DNA of 43,812 bases from DASSOY01 sp035776675 (GTDB taxonomy: Bacteria; Bacillota; Bacilli; Bacillales; DASSOY01). Under the pieces are notes generated by a model. That model saw nothing but the letters and a program-made list of their open reading frames with translations, was not told the DNA's origin and made no database searches. The stretch is taken from assembly GCA_035776675.1 (NCBI GenBank), contig DASTWO010000153.1, positions 1-43,812 on the forward strand. The letters are read 5' to 3'. The position numbers were made by a program, and so were the translations under genes. Positions 33,283 through 42,278 of this stretch are shown one piece after another. Position 1 is the stretch's first letter. Each line of letters opens with the position of its first letter.

Positions 33283-36021
33283 TTACACCTGGCTCGACGC
33301 TGTCTTTTGCAGTTTGTCGCGGAGTACCATTTGCAAAATGCCACCGTGGCGATAGTAATCAATTTCAACTTCGCTGTCGAAACGGACAATCGCTTCAAAT
33401 TCTTTCTTGTTGCCTTCAGGATCCACAGCCGTAACCTTTACCGTTTGACGCGGTTTAAGATTATTGTCAATATCAACCTGAAACTCTTCTTTACCGGTCA
33501 AGCCAAGGCTCTCGGCACCTTCGCCGTCTTTAAACTGTAACGGTAATACACCCATCAACGCGAGGTTGGAACGGTGGATCCGTTCGTAGCTTTCAGCAAT
33601 GACGGTTTTGATACCAAGCAAAATGGTGCCTTTCGCTGCCCAGTCGCGGGAAGATCCCATGCCGTAATCATTACCGGCCAACACAGCGAGTCCCGTTCCG
33701 TCCTGTTGATATTTCATTGCCGCATCATAAATCGACATCACTTCTCCGGTCGGCCAATAGGTCGTCCAGCCGCCTTCCGTACCCGGTGCCAGCAGGTTGC
33801 GGATGCGGATGTTCGCGAACGTACCGCGCATCATCACTTCGTGATTACCACGCCGTGAACCATAGGAGTTAAAGTCGATCGGGCGGACGCCTTTTTCAAT
33901 CAGATATTTTCCTGCTGGGCTGTCTTTCGCAATCGCACCTGCCGGAGAAATATGGTCCGTTGTGACAGAATCTCCAAATTTGCCGATCGCCCTCAAACCG
34001 GAAAGTGAGCCAATTTCGTCCGGCTCGGCCGAAAGATTTTCAAAGAACGGCGGATTCTGGATGTAAGTGGAATCCTCATCCCAGTCGAACTGAGTTCCTT
34101 CACTGGTCTCAAGCTTGTTCCAACGTTCGTTCTCATCGAAAACACGCTCATATTCCTTCTTAAACAGATCCGGACTCAAGTTCTCGCTTAAATATTGCTG
34201 AACTTCCTCGCTTGACGGCCAAAGATCATTGAAGTATACATCTTTACCGTCCTTATCCTTGCCGAACGAATCATTTCGAATGTCGAAATTGACGCTTCCA
34301 GCTAATGCATAAGCAACAACAAGCGGCGGAGAAGCAAGATAGTTGGCTTTCACAAGCGGATGAATTCGCCCGTCAAAGTTTCGGTTCCCCGACAATACCG
34401 AAGTGACTGTCATATCATTATCGGAAATAGCCTTCTCGACCTCTTCCGGAAGCGGGCCGGAATTGCCGATACAGGTTGTACAACCATAACCGACGAGGCT
34501 GAAACCAAGTTCATCAAGATACGGCATCAAACCGGAATTATTCAGATAATCTGTAACAACCTTCGAACCTGGAGCCAGACTGGTTTTCACATAACCCGGC
34601 ACTTTCAGGCCTTTTTCAACTGCTTTCTTTGCAAGCAGACCTGCGCCGAGCATTACGCTTGGATTCGAGGTGTTTGTACAACTCGTAATCGCTGCGACCG
34701 CGACCGCACCCGTTTTCAAAACGGAATTCTCAGCGCCAGGGTGATCGATTTCCACCTGTTTGTTGATCTCGTTCTCATCAAGGCCAAGGCCGTGATTCCC
34801 GGCTTCCCGAGTGAGCATCCGGTTGAACTCTTCCTTCATATTCGTAAGCTTGATGACGTCCTGCGGGCGTTTCGGACCGGACAGGCTCGGTTCCACTTCA
34901 GCAAGATCCAATTCCACGATATTCGTAAATCTAGGATCTTCCGCATCCTCCGTATAGAAGAGACCATTTTCCTTGGAATATTTCTCAACAAGTCGAATTT
35001 GCTCTTCGGAACGGCCTGTTAAGCGCATGTAATTAAGCGTTTCGTCGTCTACCGGGAAGAATGTAGCAGTAGCTCCGTTCTCCGGTGACATATTGGAAAT
35101 CGTCGCGCGGTCGGCAAGCGACATTTGCGATAATCCTTTCCCGAAGAACTCAACGAACTTGCCTACGACGCTCTTCGAACGAAGCAGCTTCGTGACATGC
35201 AATGCCAAATCTGTTGCCGTAGTTCCGTCAGGCAGCGAGCCTTTCAGCCGAACACCGATGACTTCAGGTACCGGGAAATAGGACGGCTGGCCGAGCATTC
35301 CGGCTTCAGCTTCAATGCCTCCTACACCCCAACCGAGTACGCCAAGTCCATTAATCATGGTGGTATGGGAATCGGTGCCGAGCAAGGTATCAGGATAAGC
35401 AATATTTTCCCCATTGCCTTCATCTTTACCGTGAACAACCGAAGCCAAGTATTCAAGGTTAACCTGGTGAACAATACCGGTTGCCGGCGGAACAGCGCTG
35501 TAATTATCCAATTCATTCTTTGCCCATTTCAAGAACTTGTAGCGCTCAAGATTCCGCTCAAATTCACGATCCATGTTAAATTTCAGCGCGTCAACCGAAC
35601 CAAATCTGTCGACTTGCACAGAGTGGTCGACAACGAGATCAACCGGAATTTCCGGATTGATTTCCTTCGGATCACCCTTCATATCGCCCATAGCTTTACG
35701 GAGCGAAGCCAAGTCGACAACAGCTGGAACACCGGTAAAGTCCTGCAAAATAATCCGGGAAGGATTGAACGGAACATCTACATCGTCTTTCTGCTCTTCC
35801 GTTCCCCATTTCGCAAGATTTTCAACATGTTCTTTTTTAATAGTTTTTCCGTCGTATTGCCTTAATACGGATTCTAGTAAGACCTTAATAGAATAAGGAA
35901 GTCTTGAAACGTCCCCGACTTTCGCATCCTCCAGCGCCTGCAAACGGTAGTAATTGTACTTTTTCCCGTCTACCGTAAAGGAAGAACGCGCTTTGAAAAT
36001 ATCATTTTCCCTAGTGGCCAT
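33283..36021 (-). CDS. citB: Aconitate hydratase (aconitase A)
   Basis: 912 residues, full length for the Bacillus aconitase. It interconverts citrate and isocitrate in the citric acid cycle and in Bacillus doubles as an RNA-binding regulator. Iron-sulfur ligands are in AAITSCTNTSNP and YGCTTCIGNSG. LGTDSHTTMINGLGVLGWGV is typical, and the C-terminal swivel domain has GMGSSRDWAAKG. The start at 36021 (MATRENDIFKARSSF) lies behind GAGGGGGAGAAAC; an upstream in-frame start has no support. Followed by its own terminator. Confidence 0.97.
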   Translation of the reverse strand: MATRENDIFKARSSFTVDGKKYNYYRLQALEDAKVGDVSRLPYSIKVLLESVLRQYDGKTIKKEHVENLAKWGTEEQKDDVDVPFNPSRIILQDFTGVPAVVDLASLRKAMGDMKGDPKEINPEIPVDLVVDHSVQVDRFGSVDALKFNMDREFERNLERYKFLKWAKNELDNYSAVPPATGIVHQVNLEYLASVVHGKDEGNGENIAYPDTLLGTDSHTTMINGLGVLGWGVGGIEAEAGMLGQPSYFPVPEVIGVRLKGSLPDGTTATDLALHVTKLLRSKSVVGKFVEFFGKGLSQMSLADRATISNMSPENGATATFFPVDDETLNYMRLTGRSEEQIRLVEKYSKENGLFYTEDAEDPRFTNIVELDLAEVEPSLSGPKRPQDVIKLTNMKEEFNRMLTREAGNHGLGLDENEINKQVEIDHPGAENSVLKTGAVAVAAITSCTNTSNPSVMLGAGLLAKKAVEKGLKVPGYVKTSLAPGSKVVTDYLNNSGLMPYLDELGFSLVGYGCTTCIGNSGPLPEEVEKAISDNDMTVTSVLSGNRNFDGRIHPLVKANYLASPPLVVAYALAGSVNFDIRNDSFGKDKDGKDVYFNDLWPSSEEVQQYLSENLSPDLFKKEYERVFDENERWNKLETSEGTQFDWDEDSTYIQNPPFFENLSAEPDEIGSLSGLRAIGKFGDSVTTDHISPAGAIAKDSPAGKYLIEKGVRPIDFNSYGSRRGNHEVMMRGTFANIRIRNLLAPGTEGGWTTYWPTGEVMSIYDAAMKYQQDGTGLAVLAGNDYGMGSSRDWAAKGTILLGIKTVIAESYERIHRSNLALMGVLPLQFKDGEGAESLGLTGKEEFQVDIDNNLKPRQTVKVTAVDPEGNKKEFEAIVRFDSEVEIDYYRHGGILQMVLRDKLQKTASSQV

Positions 36022-36199
36022 TGTTTCTCCCCCTCGTAAACTTACAAATTTCGTCGTTACCATTTTACTTTCTTTAGACTCATAAGTAAATAACAATCCC
36101 GTTATCGTTTTTGATAACTTTCTCTTATGATTGCTTACACCTTCATAATTTCTGCTTTATTTAGTATGGTACATGAAATTATAGGACTTTCCATGAAAA

Positions 36200-36221
36200 A
36201 AGGGCTCCGTCCGGAACCCTT
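36200..36221 (-). terminator. Terminator of trxB
   Basis: AAGGGTTCC with GGAGCCCTT and four-base loop, then a T-run on the minus strand, 18 bases past the stop. Confidence 0.85.
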
Positions 36222-36239
36222 TGCTTCCTTGGACCTGGC

Positions 36240-37202
36240 TTATTCAGCAGTACTGGCTTGAGGACTCCAGTCGGTAAAAGCTTTCCCTTCCAGGAACCGC
36301 TGTGCATCCATAGCGGCCATACAACCGGTTCCGGCTGCTGTCACTGCCTGACGATACGTGAAATCCTGTACGTCTCCACAAGCGAAAACACCTTCCACAT
36401 TCGTTTCGGTGGTTCCCGGCTTAACGTCGAGATATCCTTTATCATCCATATCAAGGTGCCCTTGCAAGAATCCGGTGTTTGGATCGTGTCCGATAGCGAC
36501 AAACATACCGTCCGTCTTCATGATCTCTTCTTCACCGCTGTCCTTATTGACAAGTTTCAAAGCGTTCACTTTGCCGTTTTCCGCCAATACCTCTTTCACT
36601 TCGGCATTGAACTTCCAACTGATCTTCTCGTTCTCTTCAGCACGATTCTGCATGATTTTCGAGGCGCGAAGCTCTTCGCGGCGATGAATGATTGTAACCT
36701 CGGAGGCAAACTTCGTCAGGAACGTCGCTTCTTCCATCGCCGAATCACCGCCGCCGATTACAACGATTTTTTTATCGCGGAAGAAGAAGCCGTCGCATGT
36801 CGCACATGTGCTTACCCCTTTACCCATATTCTCACTTTCTCCCGGTACACCGAGAAGCCGCGCGGATGCACCAGTTGAAATCAGCACCGCTTCGCTCTTG
36901 ATTTCTCCAAGGCTGTCAACCTTCAAGGTAAAAGGGCGTTCGGAGAAATCCACGTCCTTGACCAGGCCATGTTCAAATTTCGCTCCGAAATCCTTCGCTT
37001 GCTCACGCATTTTATCCATTAATTCGGGTCCCATAATGCCTCCGGCTGGAAATCCCGGATAGTTCTCTACAGCAGATGTCAAAGTCAACTGACCTCCGGG
37101 TTCGGGACCTTCAATTACCAACGGTTCCATATCGGCCCGGGCTAAATAAATCGCCGCCGTCAAGCCAGCCGGCCCGGTTCCAACAACTACAGTTTTGTAC
37201 AT
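36240..37202 (-). CDS. trxB: Thioredoxin reductase
   Basis: 320 residues, typical of low-molecular-weight TrxB. VVVGTGPAGLTAAIY is the FAD motif and CATCDG (Cys133, Cys136) the redox-active disulfide. VVIGGGDSAMEEA binds NADPH and GVFACGDV closes the FAD site. It reduces thioredoxins, which would also be the obvious electron source for the thioredoxin-fold selenoproteins encoded in this window. Single gene with its own terminator; GGAGG precedes the ATG. Confidence 0.96.
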   Translation of the reverse strand: MYKTVVVGTGPAGLTAAIYLARADMEPLVIEGPEPGGQLTLTSAVENYPGFPAGGIMGPELMDKMREQAKDFGAKFEHGLVKDVDFSERPFTLKVDSLGEIKSEAVLISTGASARLLGVPGESENMGKGVSTCATCDGFFFRDKKIVVIGGGDSAMEEATFLTKFASEVTIIHRREELRASKIMQNRAEENEKISWKFNAEVKEVLAENGKVNALKLVNKDSGEEEIMKTDGMFVAIGHDPNTGFLQGHLDMDDKGYLDVKPGTTETNVEGVFACGDVQDFTYRQAVTAAGTGCMAAMDAQRFLEGKAFTDWSPQASTAE

Positions 37203-37370
37203 TTACAAACCTCCTCCGTCCTTTAATATTCCCGTGTTCTGTTTATAAAAACCCTTTCCGCAAAATCAATCGGCATATACCATAATCCTACAACTCTCCG
37301 GTCCGATAGGGCAAATAGAAGACTCAAGTGACTGTTTATCACATGACTTCGCTCTACTTTCCTTCACAAA

Positions 37371-37400
37371 GTATAGAGTGCCACCAAAAGAATCACCCTA
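37371..37400 (+). promoter_or_regulatory. Candidate sigma-G promoter of sspP
   Basis: GTATA (37371-37375) fits the sigma-G -35 consensus G-H-A-T-R and CACCCTA (37394-37400) is one base off the -10 consensus C-A-T-n-h-T-A; spacer 18. Forespore control is expected for an SASP gene. Confidence 0.5.
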
Positions 37401-37428
37401 ACAACTAAGCCGAAAGGAGGGACATCCA

Positions 37429-37566
37429 ATGACCGAACGTCACAATGCAAAAGACATCCGTCGCAACAGTCCGAAGAAGGAAAGCGGACAACCTGAACCA
37501 TTAAGCGGTTCGAAAAAGGTGAAAAACCGTAACCATTCCCGCGCCAATCACGGAGAAGGCTCATAA
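37429..37566 (+). CDS. sspP: Small acid-soluble spore protein P
   Basis: 45 residues. KDIRRNSPKKESGQPEPLSG and SKKVKNRNHSR match SspP (CotL) of Bacillus subtilis almost throughout. It is a minor spore-core protein made in the forespore. In B. subtilis it lies close to citB, and here it is again in the citB-trxB neighbourhood. AAAGGAGG is ten bases before the ATG, and a strong terminator follows at once. Commonly missed because of its size. Confidence 0.93.
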   Translation: MTERHNAKDIRRNSPKKESGQPEPLSGSKKVKNRNHSRANHGEGS

Positions 37567-37587
37567 CAACGCCCTTATCGGGCGTTG
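37567..37587 (+). terminator. Terminator of sspP
   Basis: CAACGCCC with GGGCGTTG around five bases, followed by TTTTTC. Confidence 0.9.
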
Positions 37588-37595
37588 CGTTTTTC

Positions 37596-38999
37596 TTATA
37601 ATTGTAGCTGCCGCAACGATCCGAGCAGTGTTTCCATTTCAGCATCCGATACCGTACGGAAATCAATAAAAACCTGTTCGTCTTTCATGCGGGTAATGAC
37701 GGGCGGATTGCACGCCCTCAAACTGTCGGAAAGTCTTTGTGGACTAAATTGATCGTGCCCAATCAACACTCCCCATGTCGGAAGCAAAACATCAGGCATT
37801 GTGCCCCCGCCAATTTGGGATTCATCTTTTCTTAATTCAGAATGGAAGCCAGGCACCGCTTCCGATGCAAACTCGATGAAACGTTCTGACCTTGCTTTGA
37901 TTTCCTTCTGCCCCATAAGAATATCCCTAACAGTCGGAACATTCTCGGCAGCACGGTGGCGCACATAATCCTTTAACGTTGCTTCCAAAGCAGCAAATGT
38001 CATCTTATCCACCCTCAACACCCGGGCAAGCTGATGTTTCTTCAGGCGATCAATCCACTGTTTCTTCCCGGCAATAATTCCCGCCTGTGGCCCGCCAAGC
38101 AACTTATCTCCACTGCATGTAACAAGATCGACACCTTCACCCAGAACTTGCGAAACAAGCGGTTCTTCCCCTATCCCATGAGAGGCGAAATCATAAAAGG
38201 CACCGCTTCCAAGATCTTCGTAAAAAACAAGTTCCCGCTGTTTAGCCAAATCAGCAAGTTGGTTTGTCTCCACGGATTCCGTGAATCCACTAATCTTGAA
38301 ATTGCTCGTATGCACTTTCATGAGCATTGCCGTTTCTTCATTTACGGCTTCCTCATAATCGTAATAATGAGTCTTGTTCGTTGTTCCGACTTCTACAAGC
38401 CGAGCACCGCTTTCTTCCATAATGGCGGAAATTCGAAAGGAGCCGCCGATCTCAACGAGTTGGCCTCGAGAAACAATGACTTCGGAATTCTGTGCCAATG
38501 CCCGTAATACAAGATATACGGCGGCGGCATTATTGTTGACAACCATCGCCGCCTCTGCCCCGGTAACCTCACACAGCAAAGACTCCACAATATCATGCCG
38601 TGAGCCACGCTTCCCTTTTTCAAGATCATACTCCAAATTCGAGTAATGAACAGCCGCCGCCTCGACAGCTCGAACGGCATTTTCTCCCAGACGGGCGCGG
38701 CCAAGATTTGTATGTATAACCACTCCGGTCCCATTGATTACCGAACGCAATTTTCTTTTGGAGAAATTTTGAACCCGCTTTCCCAAAGCCTTCAACAAAT
38801 GGGCCGTAAATACCTGTTCTGAAGGCTTGGCTCCCTGCCATTGTTCATCCAGCAATACCCTCCGAAGCTGATCCGTTTCCTCTTGCAGCCAACTTGTCAA
38901 TACCTGTTCCGGAATTCCTTCATCTTCCGAAAGCTTTTTAAATACAGGGTCCTGCTGCAAAACGTGAACTGCTGGAATATACCGCATATATGCTTTCAA
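37596..38999 (-). CDS. selA: L-seryl-tRNA(Sec) selenium transferase
   Basis: 467 residues. SelA is a PLP enzyme that turns Ser-tRNA(Sec) into Sec-tRNA(Sec) with selenophosphate. RSVINGTGVVIHTNLGRARL is the typical N-terminal block; VNNNAAAVYLVLRAL and SGDKLLGGPQAGIIAGK follow, the latter with the PLP Lys at about 299. I prefer the TTG at 38999, six bases behind GGTGG, over the ATG at 38987; a longer open frame reaches 39050. It lies 71 bases after the SelW-like selenoprotein gene on the same strand, so both are probably cotranscribed. Confidence 0.96.
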   Translation of the reverse strand: MKAYMRYIPAVHVLQQDPVFKKLSEDEGIPEQVLTSWLQEETDQLRRVLLDEQWQGAKPSEQVFTAHLLKALGKRVQNFSKRKLRSVINGTGVVIHTNLGRARLGENAVRAVEAAAVHYSNLEYDLEKGKRGSRHDIVESLLCEVTGAEAAMVVNNNAAAVYLVLRALAQNSEVIVSRGQLVEIGGSFRISAIMEESGARLVEVGTTNKTHYYDYEEAVNEETAMLMKVHTSNFKISGFTESVETNQLADLAKQRELVFYEDLGSGAFYDFASHGIGEEPLVSQVLGEGVDLVTCSGDKLLGGPQAGIIAGKKQWIDRLKKHQLARVLRVDKMTFAALEATLKDYVRHRAAENVPTVRDILMGQKEIKARSERFIEFASEAVPGFHSELRKDESQIGGGTMPDVLLPTWGVLIGHDQFSPQRLSDSLRACNPPVITRMKDEQVFIDFRTVSDAEMETLLGSLRQLQL

Positions 39000-39070
39000 C
39001 CAAAACCACCACCCTTCTCCTACTCCGGGCAACCGCGAAGAAACCCCCATTCTTCAAGGCGTTTCTACCC

Positions 39071-39316
39071 TTACAAAGACTCCATTTTCTCAATAATCAA
39101 CTGACTTTCAGGGAATTTTCCCGTTTCTAATTTCGAATAAATCTTCTCCCCGTTAACAGTTACTTCAAATGCCCCGCCCGAACTCGGAATGAGCAACACA
39201 TCTTCAATATTTCCGTCATGTTCCCGAAAATACGTTAACAACGTCTCCGCGAAACTCGCGGCCTTTGGCGCATAGTTTCACTGCATACAAAATTCGATTG
39301 ACACTTTGTAATTCAT
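39071..39316 (-). CDS. Selenoprotein: SelW/Rdx-family protein with CxxU
   Basis: 81 residues with Sec at position 13 (UGA 39278-39280). It begins MNYKVSIEFCMQ, then Sec, then NYAPKAASFAETLL. C-M-Q-U is the CxxU motif of the SelW/SelT/SelH (Rdx) family, and the rest (a VLLIPSSGGAFEVTVNG segment with the conserved G-G-x-F-E-V, and a C-terminal helix LIIEKMESL) matches the full family length. Probably a thioredoxin-fold redox protein. GGAGG lies nine bases before the ATG. A SECIS-like hairpin follows the UGA. It is first in a unit with selA; a normal gene search misses it completely. Confidence 0.94.
39247..39261 (-). promoter_or_regulatory. Bacterial SECIS-like hairpin (SelW-like gene)
   Basis: Perfect 6-base-pair stem CCGCGA/TCGCGG with apical GTT, starting 16 bases after the UGA on the minus strand. 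Confidence 0.8.
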
Positions 39317-39449
39317 AACTCAAATACCTCCCCGTATGAATCGCTCCGTTGTCCAAATCTGCCCTAGCGTCTTTTGCACAGAAGTTATCGCATTTGGCGC
39401 CAACTTCCTTGACAATCTATGGCATCCGCCCGCAGGCTTTAACTTCTTC

Positions 39450-39478
39450 ATTTTAGTATACAGGGGCTTTCAGGGCAA
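39450..39478 (-). promoter_or_regulatory. Likely promoter of the selW-like/selA unit
   Basis: Minus-strand TTGCCC (39473-39478), a 17-base spacer and TAAAAT (39450-39455). The leader of about 125 bases contains a GAAGTT/AACTTC hairpin with a 15-base loop (about 39370-39396) of unknown meaning. Confidence 0.5.
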
Positions 39479-39535
39479 AAGAACGGCTTGAAAAGAGGAT
39501 CTCCACCGTTTAACATCCGCATCGTTCTGCAAACA

Positions 39536-39867
39536 GTGAGCAAAGGGGCTTCGCTCCTTTAGCTTCCGCTTCGTTCTGCGAGCTGCGTGTACTCAAATTC
39601 TCGTTTGTATGCTTAGCAGTGAGCAAAGGGGCTTCGCTCCTTTAGCTTCCTCTTCGTTCTGCGAGCCGCATGTACTCAAATTCTCGCTTGTGTGCTTAGC
39701 AGTGAGCAAAGGGACTTCGCTCCTTTAGCATCCGCTTCGTTCTGCGAGCTGCGTGTACTCAAATTCTCGTTTGTGTGCTTAACAGTGAGCAAAGGGACTT
39801 CGCTCCTTTAGCTTCCGCTTCGTTCTGCGAGCTGCGTGTACTCAAATTCTCGTTTGTGTGCTTAGCA
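39536..39867. repeat. Four tandem copies of an 83-base repeat
   Basis: Units begin at 39536, 39619, 39702 and 39785, exactly 83 bases apart and about 95% identical. A decayed partial copy precedes (about 39505-39535) and the first bases of a fifth follow at 39868. Each unit begins GTGAGC and holds a hairpin around CTTCG (AAAGG with CCTTT, longer in the first two copies). No open frame of note and no tRNA features (no T-loop GGTTCGA) are present. It fills most of the gap 39317-39965 between the selA unit and selD. Confidence 0.9.
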
Positions 39868-39965
39868 GTGAGCAATGAATTGGATTATAAACAAGACAAA
39901 TGAGAAAATAAGAATGTTTGAAGGGACAATGATCCATTCAATAAAAGAATAGGACGGTGAATTCA

Positions 39966-41009
39966 ATGGAAAATATACGTTTAACCTCGTTAAGTTCCAA
40001 AGGGGGTTGAGGATGCAAAATCGCGCCAAGCGACTTGACGCAAGTTTTGCGTCATCTACCTAACCAACTACACGACCCGAATCTTCTCGTCGGCACCGAC
40101 ACTCAGGACGATGCCGGTATTTATAAACTGACTGACGATTTGGCACTCATCCAAACCGTCGACTTTTTCACACCGATTGTCGACGATCCATACATGTTCG
40201 GGCAAATTGCGGCAGCCAATTCATTGAGTGATGTTTACGCGATGGGTGGGCAGCCGAAGACTGTTCTGAACATTGTTGGTTTCCCAATCGGCACTCTCGG
40301 CGGTGAAGTGTTGGCCGAAATCATGAAAGGTTCAGCCGATAAGGTTAAAGAAGCCGGTGCCGTCATTGCCGGCGGCCACTCTATCGATGACAATGAACCG
40401 AAATTCGGGCTGTCCGTTACCGGAGTAGTCCATCCCGAGAAATTCTACAAGAATGTAGGAGCTGAACCAGGAGATGCTCTCGTTCTGACCAAACCGATCG
40501 GAGTCGGTATTCAAACCACTGCGATCAAACAACAGAAAATAACGGAAGACCAGCTGCAAAGGGTATCGGAAACGATGGCCAGGCTTAATAAAACAGCTGC
40601 GGAAACACTGAGTGAATATAGTCCGAACGCGGTTACAGATGTGACTGGCTTTGGTCTGTTGGGACATGCTTCCGAGATCGCAGAGGGCACAGGTGTAAGC
40701 CTTTCTATTCATGTCAAAGACGTTCCTGTATTGCCCGGAACACGCGAGCTGGCTGAACAAGGAGTCGTACCGGGAGGAACTAAAGAGAACCACAGTTGGC
40801 TGAAAGATGTAGTCAAATACGGTGATGAAGTTAGTGATTTGGAACAACTCATTCTTTGTGATGCTGTCACCTCTGGCGGGCTCCTCATCAGCCTTCCGAA
40901 ACAGGATGCGGATGAATATGTCCGAGCCATGCATGAGAAGGGGCAAACCGATACTGCCGTAATTGGTGAGGTCACCGATAAAAAAGACCAAACCATTTAT
41001 GTCGATTAA
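39966..41009 (+). CDS. selD: Selenide, water dikinase (selenophosphate synthetase), itself a selenoprotein
   Basis: 347 residues with Sec at 15 (UGA 40008-40010). It makes selenophosphate from selenide and ATP for SelA. The start reads MENIRLTSLSSKGG, Sec, GCKIAP, the G-(C/U)-G-C-K active site with its catalytic Lys. After it come DAGIYKLTDDLALIQTVDFF, NSLSDVYAMGG, VIAGGHSIDDNEP and TDVTGFGLLGHA, all conserved. Without Sec decoding the call would start downstream of the active site. The ribosome-binding site (GGACGGTGA) is weak. A SECIS-like hairpin follows the UGA and a strong terminator ends the gene. Confidence 0.97.
40036..40054 (+). promoter_or_regulatory. Bacterial SECIS-like hairpin (selD)
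   Basis: Perfect 8-base-pair stem TGACGCAA/TTGCGTCA with apical GTT at 40044-40046, beginning 25 bases after the UGA; the loop lies 34-36 bases after it. Confidence 0.78.
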
Positions 41010-41012
41010 TTA

Positions 41013-41049
41013 AAAAAAGCTGCCGGAATTCTAACCCGGTAGCTTTTTT
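41013..41049. terminator. Bidirectional terminator after selD
   Basis: AAAAAAGCTGCCGG pairs with CCGGTAGCTTTTTT (one mismatch); shared by selD and the convergent cell-wall protein gene. Confidence 0.9.
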
Positions 41050-41064
41050 CTTCTTTCTGTACAA

Positions 41065-42030
41065 CTACTCAAAAACTTTTATTTTAACGGTTCTTCGTCC
41101 CCAGTGCATGGCATCCGAATGACTTGGGATGAAGACATCGATTTTCTTCCCGTCAATCGCGCCACCGGTATCGCCTGCTACCGCGTAACCATAGCCTTCA
41201 ACCCAAACAGTGGAACCGAGTGGAATCACATCCGGATCTACAGCGATAACTTTGGCGTCCGGATTTTTGATCAAGTTGATGCCCGTTGCCGTAATTCCGG
41301 AACAGCCCGGGCAATAGGCAGTGTACGCTGTGCTTTCAACATAAAACGTCCTTACACTCTTATCATCCGTATTCCTATCGACATCAGCTGTTTTTTCTTT
41401 TTCCGGTTCAGAGGCTTTGCTTGTGCTTACACTCTTTACCTTTTTTTCAGGTGCCTCGTCTTTGGCAGTTGTCTTTTCTCTGATTACCGCCCTTACAGGG
41501 TTATGAATCAACGCTGAGTAGGTCACAGGTCCAGCGATGCCATCTACCGCTATCTCATTAGCCCGCTGGAAGTCTCTGATTGCCTCTTCAGTCAACGGTC
41601 CATAATGACCGTCAATCTCCCCGTGATAGTAATTTAAATCCCTTAATTGGGTTTGCAAATCTTTAACAATGGCACCGTGATCCCCTCGGTTCAACAACGG
41701 AGCTTTTTCATATGTATGTTTAAGGGCTACAACTCTTTCCAAAGCATCATAAGTGTTCGGTCCTGCAACACCGTCAACCCTTAGCCCATAATCTTTTTGG
41801 AATTCCTTTACAGCTTGAAAAGTAATCGGTCCGAAAATACTGTCAACCTTGTAATCATAATAGCGAAACTCTTTCAACTGATTTTGTAACACCTTAACAT
41901 CCGGATCTATCATTCCCCTTTGAAGGAGGTTATTTCCCGTCTCTGCATTTGCCGTAAACGGGGTCGCAAACATGATTCCCGCAACCGCTGTGAATATGAG
42001 AAGAGCCTTCAATTTGCTGTAAAATTTCAT
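41065..42030 (-). CDS. Secreted peptidoglycan-binding and 3D-domain protein
   Basis: 321 residues. A Sec-type signal peptide ends near AETGN (about residues 1-30). Two PG_binding_1 repeats follow (DPDVKVLQNQLKEFRYY and GAIVKDLQTQLRDLNYY, each ending with a DG-x-x-GP segment). A charged linker of about 50 residues leads to a C-terminal 3D domain: YCPGCSGITATG, then VDPDVIPLGSTVWV, then AGDTGGAIDGKKIDVF with the three conserved Asp. The 3D domain is the catalytic fold of MltA-like and resuscitation-type muralytic enzymes such as YocH and Sps-like proteins of Bacillus. AGGGGG precedes ATG 42030. Probably a cell-wall lytic enzyme unrelated to selenium. Confidence 0.9.
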   Translation of the reverse strand: MKFYSKLKALLIFTAVAGIMFATPFTANAETGNNLLQRGMIDPDVKVLQNQLKEFRYYDYKVDSIFGPITFQAVKEFQKDYGLRVDGVAGPNTYDALERVVALKHTYEKAPLLNRGDHGAIVKDLQTQLRDLNYYHGEIDGHYGPLTEEAIRDFQRANEIAVDGIAGPVTYSALIHNPVRAVIREKTTAKDEAPEKKVKSVSTSKASEPEKEKTADVDRNTDDKSVRTFYVESTAYTAYCPGCSGITATGINLIKNPDAKVIAVDPDVIPLGSTVWVEGYGYAVAGDTGGAIDGKKIDVFIPSHSDAMHWGRRTVKIKVFE

Positions 42031-42246
42031 GAGTGAATTCCCCCTAAAATGTTGGTGATCTCTTAATACCCATTGTATTAGCCCAAGTTTGCGATAGAAT
42101 TTAAACAAGTCTACAATCAGATGACGGTTTATTACAAAATGGATTAATTGTGAAATATTTCCTACAAAACTCTACTTTTTCCGACTCTTATAAAGAATAT
42201 CGGACAACTTTAGCTACAGGCTTGTCGATTTAACTCCATGTAAAAA

Positions 42247-42270
42247 CGGATACTCATCATTGAGCATCCG
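42247..42270 (-). terminator. Terminator of the selB-glycosyltransferase operon
   Basis: CGGATGCTCA with TGAGTATCCG (one mismatch), then TTTTT on the minus strand. It lies just after the stop at 42279, not after the UGA at 42417, which supports 42279 as the true gene end. Confidence 0.8.
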
Positions 42271-42278
42271 CTACTTTT

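Noticed and set aside
34360..35865. Long plus-strand open frames opposite citB
   Set aside because: They are antisense shadows of the aconitase codons with no ribosome-binding site or family similarity.
39536..39867. 83-base repeats as tRNA or CRISPR array
   Set aside because: No T-loop or acceptor stem, and no unique spacers; the whole unit is repeated.
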